Origin: Patella vulgata
Taxonomy: Eukaryota > Mollusca > Gastropoda > Patellidae
Assembly (NCBI RefSeq): GCF_932274485.2
Contig: NC_065882.2
Coordinates: 12,631,390-12,695,389 of the forward strand
Length of the DNA: 64,000 bases
Direction of reading: 5' to 3'
Part shown: positions 54,748-64,000 of the stretch, piece after piece
How positions within the stretch are numbered: the first letter of the stretch is position 1
How the letters are laid out: the number at the start of each line of letters is the position of its first letter
Made by a program: the position numbers and the translations under genes
The notes under the pieces: model-generated
What the model was told of the DNA's origin: nothing
Databases searched by the model: none
What the model saw: the letters and a program-made list of their open reading frames with translations, nothing else

Positions 54748-55483
54748 GCCCCGGGTTCACAAAGCATTCTCAGAAATGAAGTTAAGAATTTACTCAAAAT
54801 TATTCACATTATTTTAACTAAAATATGGCCCTTTTGTTGTTTTAATGTATCAAATACATCAATAAGAAACAGTGTGTAGTGCCGGACTGGCGAGCCGAAG
54901 GCTCACCTGTCAGGTCATTGACCAAGGCCCACACAAGTACCCGCGGAAGGCGTGTCACGAGCATGGTCCGAGGGGGGGGGGTCTTTGGGGCTCTCCCCCC
55001 AGGAAAATTTTGAAAATTGACAACCGCAAACCCATTTTCCAAGCATTTCAGACCAAAGAAGAAGAAGGCAAATGTTTGATTTCCTGATACAATTAGATAA
55101 CAGAATGACCTAAGAGCACTATCATTAGATGAATTTGAGAATTCTAGTACACTTCTTTTTTTGTGTTGTTTGTCATTTTTTTTCCTATCTTTTCTTTCTC
55201 CTGTCCCGTCTCCTGTCCTCCCTTCTTTATTTTCTTTCCTTCCCCTCTCCTTTCTTTCTCTTTTCTTTTTTCTTTTTTTCTTTATACCCTTAGGCCCACT
55301 TTTTTTAATAAGCTTAGGCCCACCTGTCACGGACAGGTGGACAGGTGGGCCCAGTCCGGCACTGACAGTGTGCAAAGTTTTGTGTTTCTGAATCAAAGAT
55401 ATTTCTCATAAACCGTGATTGAAAGGTGAGTAAATTCTTAACTTAAGTCTGAGAATGCTTTGTGAACTCGGTGCCTGGTGATC
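54748..55483. mobile_element. MITE-E with nested hAT MITE
   Basis: TIRs CCAGGCCCCGGGTTCACAAA and, reversed, CCAGGCACCGAGTTCACAAA continue into GCATTCTCAGA. About 240 bp without the insert. Uninterrupted relatives are at 58118-58703. Confidence 0.8.
54877..55364. mobile_element. hAT-type MITE, copy 2
   Basis: TAGTGCCGGACTGG and CCAGTCCGGCACTG ends with perfect 8-bp flanks ACAGTGTG (54869-54876, 55365-55372). The empty site is seen in MITE-E relatives (58225-58260 and 58580-58600, reversed). Opposite orientation to copy 1, and about 120 bp longer. The 184-codon minus-strand ORF is the purine-rich body translated. Confidence 0.93.
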
Positions 55484-55660
55484 CTTGGGTTCGATCTGCC
55501 CAGACTGGGAAAGAATCCGCGGCCATACACACGGAGTCTTTCTTTAAGCCTTCCAACTTACCAAAACGTATATTAAGATCTGCCCAGAAAATATTAAAAT
55601 CGACCAATCTGCTTTACTTCCTATTGATTTCACGTGTAACTGCCATTTCTGATTTATTGT
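55484..55660 (+). repeat. Flank repeated in inverse at 58290-58480
   Basis: TGGTGATCCTTGGGTTCGAT (B-box-like) through CCGCGGCCATACACACGGAG to TTCCTATTGATTTCACGTGT. Very similar in both places, but always beside MITE-E. Confidence 0.8.
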
Positions 55661-55663
55661 CAG

Positions 55664-55995
55664 TTAATGGGCCTGGCATCGACATTCCACGCTAATACCC
55701 GCGTGCCGTCTGGTGAGCAAAATAGGACGCCTATTGTCTGTATTCGTCTGGGCGATAAAGTGGCAGATCCAGAGACCATGGATAGTTCGGGGGCGCACTG
55801 GCCTGGGGATCGTGATCGTGCTTACTTGCGCAGCAGCCGGCAACCCGGCCCCAGACGCAACACGAACTACTGGTTTAAATCGAAACTGTGATTGTACATT
55901 AAGATCTGTGACTTGTATACATAATTGACCCGTGCGCTCCCTGGATCCAAAGGGGAGGAGGTGGGGCGTGCCCCGGATGCTCCCCCTCCCACACA
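55664..55995 (+). pseudogene. Possible Ig-domain exon fragment
   Basis: A GC-richer block follows a splice-acceptor-like GATTTATTGTCAG. One frame reads VRGRTGLGIVIVLTCAAAGN followed by PAP (about 55776-55853), the LTC...GNPAP strand pattern of I-set immunoglobulin domains. Just after, in another frame, NTNYWFKSKL (55859-55888) resembles the following YxWxK strand. This would be an Ig-superfamily exon with a shifted frame. Only one strand pattern supports it, no partner exons were found, and antisense ORFs are also open here, so confidence is low. Confidence 0.3.
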
Positions 55996-56092
55996 CAGAC
56001 TCTGACCGCCCTTGCGATAACCCTGACTATGCACGAAAAGTGCATTGTTCTGTTTTAATTAAAGTAGCTAAGTCTCTAACTCAGTATCATCA

Positions 56093-56520
56093 AAAATCTT
56101 CGACATTGAAAATACGAATTATTTGTCAGTTCAAATCAACATTGGTCTTGTGATCTTACAGAAAAGATGGGCTTCTGATATCCAATATTCGAGATAAAAT
56201 AAACATTTTGCCATTGGTACACGAATCGTGTACCATAATGCGATTAGCGCCATTTGGAACAAGGTACTCAAAGAACGAGGCTAGACATATGCCACAAGTA
56301 ATGTCAAATGGTGACGCTATATTCTGGAATATCCAGACGTTAAAGATTGTCATTCAATTGAGACTTCTGGCGTATTTCGCCGAAAATAAATGATTAGAAA
56401 TTACAATAAAAACAGAAACGATTGAATGTAAATCAGTTTATATACATTCATATTACATTATTATATGCGTTGAGACCCATTTGTGTCAATTTCTAGGTCC
56501 CAAATATTAGCGATTTAGCT
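56093..56520 (-). repeat. Repeat F, copy B
   Basis: Inverse of 49875-50310, including the palindrome GGTACACGAATCGTGTACC (56217-56235). Confidence 0.75.
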
Positions 56521-57159
56521 CCTTTAAGTTACTATCTAAATAAAACGTCTCATTTTTATTTTTGTTACTTTGTTAAATTTGTATAAAGAAATTGTTTATT
56601 GTTTTTCGACCGTTTTACGACATTAACTATTCCTTGATCTCGTGGACGAAAATAACTGAATGAAATAAACTCTGTTGGGAATAGCTCTTTACTTCAGGAC
56701 ATTGTTTTATACAAACTATACATTATCTGCTTCGCTACCTTTCTTTAGTTGTAAGACAAAAAAGAAGTTCTCCATTATTCATCAGTGATTCGCTATATTG
56801 ATTTACTTTTATCTATCATTCAATTAGATGTGGCCCAATTATATCTTTCTGAAGTCTTTGCTTTATTGGACATTTGAAAGGACACGATTTCTTCGATTAG
56901 AATGAACGAATTGACCCCATTTCATTTTAAGTCGAAGTGAAATGAGATGTGGTAAACCGAATTCACCTGGATTCCGACAAGTATCAAATATTTCCGACAT
57001 TGTCCTATGATTATAAAGACCAATGAATCGGTCGCTAATATTGGGTACTTCAAAAGATACAAATCATATTTATAAAAAAAAATAGACGTATTAAGCTTGT
57101 TATCAAAATACGTCTTCGCTTCTGGGAACCATTTTATTAAAGCATAGACATAAAGGGAA
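56521..57159. other. Non-coding interval
   Basis: AT-rich; nothing recognised. Confidence 0.4.
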
Positions 57160-57396
57160 GGGTGGCCTGTATCATAAGGTCTGTCATTGAGTCAACTGGC
57201 GTGGTTTCGATTCTTTGGTTGTACGTGACAAGGAGTAGGGTCACCTGTCCAACCTCGTGGGTTTTCTCGGGGTCCTCCGGTTTGTTCCCACTACGCGCAA
57301 GCGAATTATTGAAATTAAATTGAACCATATGTTAGTCCCGAAATTACCTAGTTTGCGTCGAGTGGAGTACCCTCCCCCTCTCTCTCTCTCTCTCTT
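57160..57396 (+). repeat. SINE-B copy with internal deletions
   Basis: CCTGTATCATAAGGTCTGTC to TTGCGTCGAGTGGAGTACCC and (CT)n. The GACGTTAAACC end is missing. Confidence 0.85.
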
Positions 57397-57412
57397 ATTA
57401 CCCTTGATAGGA

Positions 57413-57600
57413 ATATGTAAGAGCTAAATCTGCCTATTGTAGGCCTTTTTTGGCTTCAAATGTTATATAAACTATCATTTAAACATTTATTGACATGACA
57501 AGCTCATAATCAACTCTCTGGGACAAGCCCATAATCAACTCTCTGGGCTGTGCCATTTAAAAGTTTAAGATAAACGGATAATCGAATCTTTGTCTTTTTT
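57413..57600 (-). repeat. MITE-C 3' half, reversed
   Basis: TAAGAGCTAAATCTGCCTAT to GGATAATCGAATCTTTG, with a small local duplication (CATAATCAACTCTCTGGG twice). Confidence 0.75.
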
Positions 57601-57713
57601 ACAGGCCCCAATTCATTGCTTTATCCAGGGGCCTGTAAAATATGATAATTGAATATATCCAGTCGTCAAACTTTTCAATGATCATTGTCAATGGAAGTGA
57701 TTTTACATAAGAA

Positions 57714-57992
57714 ACGAAATGAAATGAAATGAGGTTTAACGTCCAACTGTTATGCACCCACTGGGCTAATGAAGACGTCATACAGTGTGCTATGAGGACA
57801 ATTTTGCCCGGGCAGCGGTACTATGGCCTACTCTTATATCGAATTCCAACTACCAAGGAGTCGTTTACGTGCACGCCAATGTATACACGGGACATCGGTT
57901 TTTCGTCCCATCCGAACGATTAGACAACTGTCCTTGTCAGGCCCTCATTCTGCACCACTGACGGCGAATGCAGGGATCGAACACCTACTTCA
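57714..57992 (-). repeat. SINE-A copy, head degraded
   Basis: Tail, GAGGTTTAACGTCCAACTGT, full body, then a deletion before GCAGGGATCGAACACC (B box). Confidence 0.85.
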
Positions 57993-58117
57993 TAACCAAA
58001 CCGCCATACAGTTTAAATAGGTGTAGTAATGCTTGTTATTGTATCCATATATTATATGTAAATATATCCATGATATATTGTATATTAAAATATTATTTAA
58101 ATCATTTCAAGCTGTTG

Positions 58118-58703
58118 AGAAGGCCCCGCGCTCGAGTTCACAAAGCATTCTCCGACTTAAGTTAAGAATTTACCCAACTTTCAATCACTGTTTATGAGAA
58201 ATATCTTTGATCCAGAAACACAAAACATTGCACACAGTTTCTTATTGATGTATTTGATACATAAAAAACAACAAAAGTTTTTCAAAGATATGAATTTATA
58301 TCAGAAATGGCAGTTACACGTGAAATCAATAGGAAGTAAAGCAGATTGGTCGATTTTAATAATGTCTGGACAGATCTTAATATACGTTTTGGTAAGTTGG
58401 AAGGCTTAAAGAAAGACTCCGTGTGTATGGCCGCGGATTCTTTCCCAGTCTGGGCAGATCGAACCCAAGGATCACCAGGCACCGAGTTCACAAAGCATTC
58501 TCAGACTTAAGTTAAGAATTTACTCACCTTTCAATCACAGTTTATGAGAAATATCTTTGATCCAGAAACACAAAACATTAACGTAGTTTCTTATTGATGT
58601 ATTTGATACATTAAAACTACACAAGTTTAGAAAGGGTTATATTTTAGTTAAAAGAAGACGAACAAGCTTGAGTAACTGAAGTTTGAGAACTTAGGGCCTG
58701 GTC
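58118..58703. mobile_element. Two MITE-E pieces around the repeated flank
   Basis: 58118-58290 starts CGAGTTCACAAAGCATTCTC. 58481-58703 starts CCAGGCACCGAGTTCACAAA and ends with a decayed TIR (AACTTAGGGCCTGG). Between them lies the inverse of 55484-55660. Confidence 0.75.
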
Positions 58704-59090
58704 TTAATGGATTTTTTTATAGATTAAAGACAAGAAGCAAAACAAGAACTGCCATAGAAAATATAATAAATGTTAACATAGTAGACAGAAATATTCAATT
58801 ACAGGTTTCCCTTGGGTCTACCTTGACCACCGTGGTCAATAAATCCAGAACACTACTATCAATTTCAATTAGTAGGAGTTGATATATCCCAATTAGAATA
58901 CCTCTAATTGCTATAAGTATAAACATTACGATTCGTTTCTTATCTTTATTTCGTCATTCATCAAACACGATTATTGGACTTTGGTAATAAACGGACAGCT
59001 GGCCTTGATTGTCCGAGTCAAAGGTCAATGCCATGATTTGGAATATTATTCAGGTCATTGGCTAAAAGCTAAATATTTTAATTCAGTTTG
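58704..59090. other. Non-coding interval
   Basis: AT-rich, no feature recognised. Confidence 0.4.
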
Positions 59091-59366
59091 AGAGAGAGAG
59101 AGAGATGGGGTTTAACGTCCACTGGACACAAACTTGGTCATTTCGGGATTAACATATGGTTCGATTTTATTTCAATAATTCGCTTGCGTGTAAGGGTCTT
59201 TAGCAGTGAGAGGAACCCGGAGTACCCGGAGAAAACCCACGAGGTTGGACAGGCGACCCTACTCCTTGTCACGTACAACCGCGGATTCGAAACCACGCCA
59301 GTCGACTCAATGACAGACTTTATGAGTTAGCGCGCACGTGCTAACGATTCGACCATCCAACCCCCC
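59091..59366 (-). repeat. SINE-B copy
   Basis: Complete reverse copy from (GA)n and GGGGTTTAACGTCCACTGGA to head CGACCATCCAACCCCCC. Confidence 0.9.
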
Positions 59367-59399
59367 ACATAGACCCAGACATCTTTGATTTTATTTATA

Positions 59400-59493
59400 T
59401 AGAGAGAGTGAGTGAGAAATGGGGTTTAACGTCCACTTGACACAGGCTAGGTCATTTCGGGACTAACATATGGTTTAATTATATTTCAGTAAT
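59400..59493 (-). repeat. SINE-B 3' end fragment
   Basis: GAGAAATGGGGTTTAACGTC to TTTAATTATATTTCAGTAAT, 5'-truncated. Confidence 0.8.
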
Positions 59494-59510
59494 AGAGGAT
59501 GTGTGATGTG

Positions 59511-59887
59511 CAATCTGATTAAAATACAGATCTATATTTCGTTTCGTTTTTTTTATACTTTCGGTGACCTACACTACATGAAGATCTGACAAGTTATAGC
59601 GATAGGTCACGTCAGGGGTCAAAAGACCGACTTATGACCCTATGATGTCAGGCATTTGATTAACCAATCAGCATTGATGTTACTAGTGGATTACCCACAG
59701 TTCGGTGCAAAACACGCCTAAAGCTAGCCGTGAGATACCGTTTCATTGGCTTATATGTCCCTGACACCATTCAGAACACGAGTTAAATAACAACTCTTCC
59801 AGATCCAAGTGTAGTAAAGACAAGTAAAACGAAATTTTGAACTATAAAAACGAAACGAAATAGGATCTGTGTTTTAACCAGATATTG
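59511..59887. mobile_element. Long-TIR MITE with 9-bp target duplication, copy 3
   Basis: CAATCTGATTAAAATACAGA and the reverse of TCTGTGTTTTAACCAGATAT are TIRs that continue into CGTTTCGTTTTT. TGTGATGTG lies at 59502-59510 and again overlapping the right end. Same family as 26094-26525. Confidence 0.8.
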
Positions 59888-60132
59888 TGATGTGTGTAGT
59901 TGTATAATCAAATGACTCAGTAGGTGCACAAAGGCAGGAAGTTGACATCCATTTCATTTATAATTGAAAGCGGTTAGTTTCTCTATTTAATTTCCTGTGC
60001 AATCTTTATTTAGTTTCAACTCGGATACAAAACATTTCATTTCATTTATAATTGATAGGGTACTTGTTCATCATAAGGTAAGTTTCTTGTGCTTTGTGGT
60101 ATAATGAACTGGTGTTTAACATGCTAAGGTCG

Positions 60133-60399
60133 TGAGGGGGGTTGGATGGCTGAATGGTTAGCACTTGCGTGCTGTGTCATAAAGTCTGTCATTGAACGTC
60201 AACTGGCGTGGTTTCGAATCCCTGGTTGTACGTGACAAGGAGTAGGGTCGCCTGTCCAACTTCGTGGGTTTTCTCCGGGTCCTTCGGTTTCCTCCAACTG
60301 CTAAAGACCCCAACGCGCAAGCGAATTATGAAAATAAAATTGAACCATATGTTAGTCCCGAAATGACCTAGTTTGTGTCGAGTGGACGTTAAACCCAAT

Positions 60400-60430
<31 letters not shown>

Positions 60431-60432
60431 CT
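60133..60432 (+). repeat. SINE-B copy with target duplication
   Basis: Complete, flanked by CTAAGGTCG (60124-60132 and 60433-60441). Head GGTTGGATGGCTGAATGGTT, B box GGTTTCGAATCCC, GGACGTTAAACCCAATT and (CT)n. A second SINE-B head fragment (GGTTGGGTGGATGAATGG) follows at 60446-60505. Confidence 0.9.
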
Positions 60433-60597
60433 CTAAGGTCGGAAGGGGGTTGGGTGGATGAATGGTTTAAGGCGTGCCAAGGAGTAGGCTCGCCTTGCCA
60501 GGTGAAATCATCGACCATCGTATTGCACAGGTAAACATTGGCATCAAATTATTGCGTGTCAGTCTCAAATAGATCTAAGTAACGCGTGAATCCTCGT

Positions 60598-60933
60598 GTC
60601 ACCTAGTCTGGAGGGCGGGTGTTCGATCCCTGCATTGGCCGAGAATGGTCATCGGGATTTTCAGACGTGGTTCCCTCTTGTCAGTGGTGCAGGACGGAGG
60701 GCCTGACACGGACAGCTGTCTAGTCGTTCGGATCGGACGAAAAACCGAGGCCCAGTGTATACATTGGCATACACGTAAAAGATCCCTTAGCAGTTGGAAT
60801 TCGATATAACAGTATGCCATAGTGCCGCTGCCCGAGTAAAATTTCCCCCCATAGCTACTGTATGGCGTATGGACGTTTTCATTAAACCAGAATAGGAGCA
60901 GAAAGGTAGGACGTTAAACCCCATTTCATTTCC
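60598..60933 (+). repeat. SINE-A copy just upstream of the TLR exon
   Basis: From CTAGTCTGGAGGGCGGGTGT (B box GTGTTCGATCCCTGC) to GGACGTTAAACCCCATTTC. The A-box part is missing. It ends about 36 bp before the putative splice acceptor of the TLR coding exon. Confidence 0.9.
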
Positions 60934-60960
60934 CTGTGTCATCTATTCAAACTATGCATA

Positions 60961-60969
60961 TTTTTTTAG
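60961..60969 (+). promoter_or_regulatory. Putative splice acceptor before TLR exon
   Basis: TTTTTTTAG at 60961-60969 sits 12 bases before the ATG. It would end a 5'-UTR intron containing the SINE-A. Confidence 0.5.
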
Positions 60970-60981
60970 GAACTGTTTTTA

Positions 60982-63014
60982 ATGGCAGAGGGACGAAATA
61001 TGTTGTTCGTATTTATCCTTGTTCTTTGCTGGACATCTGGGACAGGTCAGGATGCTTGTTCAACTGGATTATGTCAGTGTAAACCACGGGTTGCTTATTG
61101 TATTCATACAAACCTTACCTACATTCCCAAATTTCCTCCTGGAATCCGAGTAATCTACTTTAAATATAATTATTTACCTCATATCAGTCCAACAACAGTT
61201 TTAAATATCAGCAACACCGGAGTATCACACCTCTTTCTAAACGAAAATGAGATTCAATATATTGACGAAAATGTGTTTCAAAATCTGTCACGGATTTATC
61301 ATCTGGATCTGTCTTATAATCGTCTCATCTCAGATTCCTTACGGAACGTATTCTCTAGTTTCCAGAGAAATAGCGAACTCTCAATCATAGATGCAAAACA
61401 CAATCGTTTAAAAGATATTCCACCTGATGTTTTTGAAGATTTTAAGTCCTCGAAAAGAATATCTCTGGATTTATCGCATAACGAAATTCAACTACTTAAT
61501 ATATCATCGTTCAACGGAATTCAAAAATTGGTTTTATTGGATGTTTCGCATAACGAAATCGCTACCGTAATAACAGGCTTTAACCAACATCTGCAAAGTA
61601 TCTCCCTTGAGAATAATAATTTGTTTGATTTACCAGACTTTTGTAAATACGGAAACCCCTTTCCAGAATTAATCAGAATGTATCTCCAAACCAACAGAAT
61701 TGTTAATATCGTTCCGGAATACTTAAACTGCCTGGAAAGTTTAGAAAGCCTTTATTTGGATGCCAACTCCATTTCCTTACTAAAAACGGATAATTTTTAT
61801 TCCTTCAAGTCTCTGAGCTTCCTAACTATCTCAAAACAGAGTGGCGTAAGCCCGCTTTATATACAAGAACGTGCTTTCAACAACAGCAAAATCCAATATC
61901 TTAATCTTCTGAGGAATCAGCTGATGACTAATACGATTAATGAACATTCATTTGATGGGTGTGATGGGTTAGAAAAATTAGATTTGTCTCAAAAAATTTT
62001 TTTAAAGAAGAGGAAAAACTAAATGCCATGCTTGCTCCTTTGAAATCTCTTCAGATATTATACATAGTGGGTTGTAGATTAGAAAATATACCTAATGTTG
62101 TCGGCAAATATTTTCATAATCTAACCGACTTATTTGTCAGTTATAACCGAATTAAAACCTGGCCAAATAATTTATTTGAAGAGACCATTAATTTGAAGGC
62201 CCTAGATCTAAGTCACAATTCAATTCAGACTATTACAGGTAGAATGTTGCCTAAAATGCTGAGGAAGGGGTTGAAAACAATATCCGTAGCAGGAAACCCA
62301 TTGGTATGTAAGTGTGGATTGGTTTGGTTAATTCAGTGGATTCATAGGGAACCATACAAGTTTTGGGATTATCCTAACGACTATAGATGCCTGAATATTA
62401 CGGAGAGAATATGTCTGAATAACACTGGGGCGTTTATCTCTGTCACAACAGTAACATGTTTTTTTATTTGTGTTATTTTTATCGCTTCTGTTATCAACAA
62501 ATATATCTGGCATATTAAGTATCATATTTATATGTGGAGATACAGACCTAAACAGTTGTTAGATATTGCAGAGAAACATTTTCTTCATGACGCCTTTGTT
62601 GCTTACTGTATAGAAGATGGGGACTGGGTTTTAGATGATCTTCAACCTATCGTGGAAGAGGGTGAAAACATTAAGCTGTGTATCCACGAAAGAGATTTTC
62701 TTGGTGCACAACTGGTCATTGATAATATTGTTCAACACATGGAAAACAGTCGTAAAGTTCTTGTGGTTTTGTCCAATGGTTTTGCTAGAAGTAAATGGTG
62801 TCAATTTGAAATGAGTTTAGCTCAGAAATTGGTTATAGATAGGAGTATAGAGTCAATAGTAGTAGTGCTACTAGAGGATATAGCAGCAGTCAATATGAGT
62901 AAATCACTGAATGCTCTATTGAAAACTACTACTTATATCAAATGGCAAGATGACAACAAAGATCTATTTTGGCAAATGGTCAAAACATCACTGAAACGTC
63001 AATATGAATTATAA
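60982..63014 (+). CDS. Toll-like receptor, one frame break
   Basis: Transmembrane innate immune receptor of about 677 residues in a single coding exon. Order: signal peptide (MLFVFILVLCWTSGTGQ; start at M1 or M7), LRRNT cysteines (CSTGLCQCKPRVAYC), roughly 13-15 leucine-rich repeats (for example LDLSYNRLIS, LDVSHNEI, LDLSHNSIQTI), LRRCT (NPLVCKCGLVWLIQW), one TM helix (TCFFICVIFIASVI) and a cytoplasmic TIR domain. TIR box 1 is HDAFVAYC, box 2 is HERDFLGAQ (Gly-Ala where vertebrate TLRs have Pro-Gly; Drosophila Toll also lacks this proline), and box 3 is FW near the C-terminus. One LRRCT makes it a vertebrate-like single-cysteine-cluster TLR. The frame shifts once at an A6T7 run near 61990-62003. 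Both sides are otherwise open and well conserved, so this is either a very recent pseudogene or a homopolymer sequencing error. Confidence 0.9.
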
Positions 63015-63081
63015 TACGATTATCATACATACATACATGTAGGTCATTTTTCCTGCAGGGTTTGTACATATTTTTCCCTGG

Positions 63082-63235
63082 AATGTCACGTTTTCCTTTT
63101 GCTTTCGTCACTTCCGTTTCATGAAATCTTCATTACGCGTCTATCGAAGGAATGATCTCTTTGTTAAAATATTATTTGGAACGTGTTTAACCAGTTCTAT
63201 AACATAATGACTGACACCAATATTGTCCTTTAATA
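63082..63235 (+). repeat. Dispersed repeat, second copy
   Basis: CACTTCCGTTTCATGAAATC, GTGTTTAACCAGTTCTATAA and ATATTGTCCTTTAATAC. Same order as 10215-10372. Confidence 0.7.
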
Positions 63236-63321
63236 CTGCTAGTTTCACTATGAGTCTCTTGGTTTTATACTCTTAGTTTTACCCCTAGTGCTATTTCAAC
63301 AAGCTGGGTTCGCGGCTATTG

Positions 63322-63708
63322 TTAGGAATGGAATGTTACCGTAAACGAAAATTCTTGCTGCACTTCAATTATGTATTAATTATTCTTTAAGTGGCATTTA
63401 GCGATCGGGGAACACATTAACAGAACACAGTTTTTATGGGATACAATCACTGGTTTATTCTAAAAGCACGACGTTTCGACAATTTGTGCTTGATAACGAT
63501 AAGAGGATACTTGTCGAAACGTCGTGCTTTTAGAATAAACCAGTGATTGTATCCCATAAAAACTGTGTTCTGTTATGTATTAATTGGTTTTATGTAATAG
63601 TTGTTTATGTATGTTGAATACAAAAACTTTAGTGGTATCATTATTGACAGTTTAGTCCGTTAATTGAAGTACAGCAAGAATTCTTGTTCACGTTAACATT
63701 CCATTCCT
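63322..63708. mobile_element. Fold-back element with perfect 63-bp palindrome
   Basis: Outer TIRs of about 48 bp (GGAATGGAATGTTACCGTAA onward) are flanked by TA. Inside, 63418-63480 and 63513-63575 are exact reverse complements around a 32-base centre. The inner edge reads CTTGTCGAAACGTCGTGC. No coding. Confidence 0.85.
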
Positions 63709-64000
63709 AGACTTTATATTAGCTAACCATAGCCGTAAACCCGTGACCTCCGGTTTGCGCAAGCGCGGGTTTCATCATGGCAGTCCAATTCAAATGAATT
63801 TGTTTGTGTTTTGGAATCTCAAAATTCTACTTGAAAGTATTGTTGAATTATTATAACCAAGGTGGTGTAAAGCGTTATTTTCATATGTTAATAGGGAGAG
63901 ACAGTAACGGTGAGAGGACGAGTCCGATCAGACACCGTTTCTAAAGTAACTAGGATTTGTGTTACTATGTATATATTACAATTCCTATTAATCAATTTCT
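63709..64000. other. Window end, nothing recognised
   Basis: Includes a short GC-rich stretch (TTGCGCAAGCGCGGG) near 63757-63771. No gene or repeat was assigned. Confidence 0.4.

Noticed and set aside
54842-55396. 184-codon minus-strand ORF
   Set aside because: It is the purine-rich body of a hAT-type MITE; the same reading is not kept in the other copy at 40766-41135.

Overview
The window is eukaryotic, repeat-dominated genomic DNA from an invertebrate animal. A mollusc or other lophotrochozoan is the best guess. That inference rests on abundant tRNA-derived SINEs whose 3' ends read GACGTTAAACC, a Toll-like receptor with one LRR N-terminal cap and one C-terminal cap, and a peptide-type rhodopsin GPCR, all with long AT-rich non-coding flanks. 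No prokaryotic operons, CRISPR arrays or rRNA genes were seen.

Host genes are few. (1) A terminal coding exon of an unidentified gene lies on the minus strand at 2551-2776. (2) A single-coding-exon class A GPCR lies on the minus strand at 5783-6994, with a splice acceptor flush against its ATG. (3) A Toll-like receptor lies on the plus strand at 60982-63014. It has signal peptide, LRRs, LRRCT, TM and TIR in order, but one frame break in an A/T homopolymer near 61990-62003. Two weaker candidates are an exon-like ORF at 39089-39295 (minus) and an Ig-domain-like fragment at about 55770-55891.

The rest is mobile and structural DNA. Two tRNA-derived SINE families recur. SINE-A is about 350 bp with an (ATTTC)n tail, and SINE-B is about 280 bp with a (CT)n tail. 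They have different heads but the same 3' end. Several copies keep clear target-site duplications (TSDs). DNA elements include hAT-type copies with 8-bp TSDs, elements with 9-bp TSDs (MULE-like), a mariner-type MITE, a TTAA-associated MITE family present in at least a dozen copies, a short Helitron, and fold-back elements. Retroelement remains include a truncated Penelope-like element with its GIY-YIG region, a short LINE reverse-transcriptase fragment and a probable solo LTR.

Large-scale layout: 0-12 kb holds minisatellites, the exon and the GPCR. At 13.1-29.9 kb there is a direct segmental duplication (13131-19690 and 20619-29876) with diverged further copies to about 33 kb. At 33.8-49.6 kb there is a large inverted duplication with arms of about 5 kb around a 6-kb centre. 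At 49.9-58.7 kb there are smaller inverted repeat pairs and satellite-like DNA. At 59-64 kb a SINE stack leads into the Toll-like receptor, followed by a perfect 63-bp-arm palindrome. Duplicated segments provide natural empty sites for several insertions, so relative ages can be read directly.
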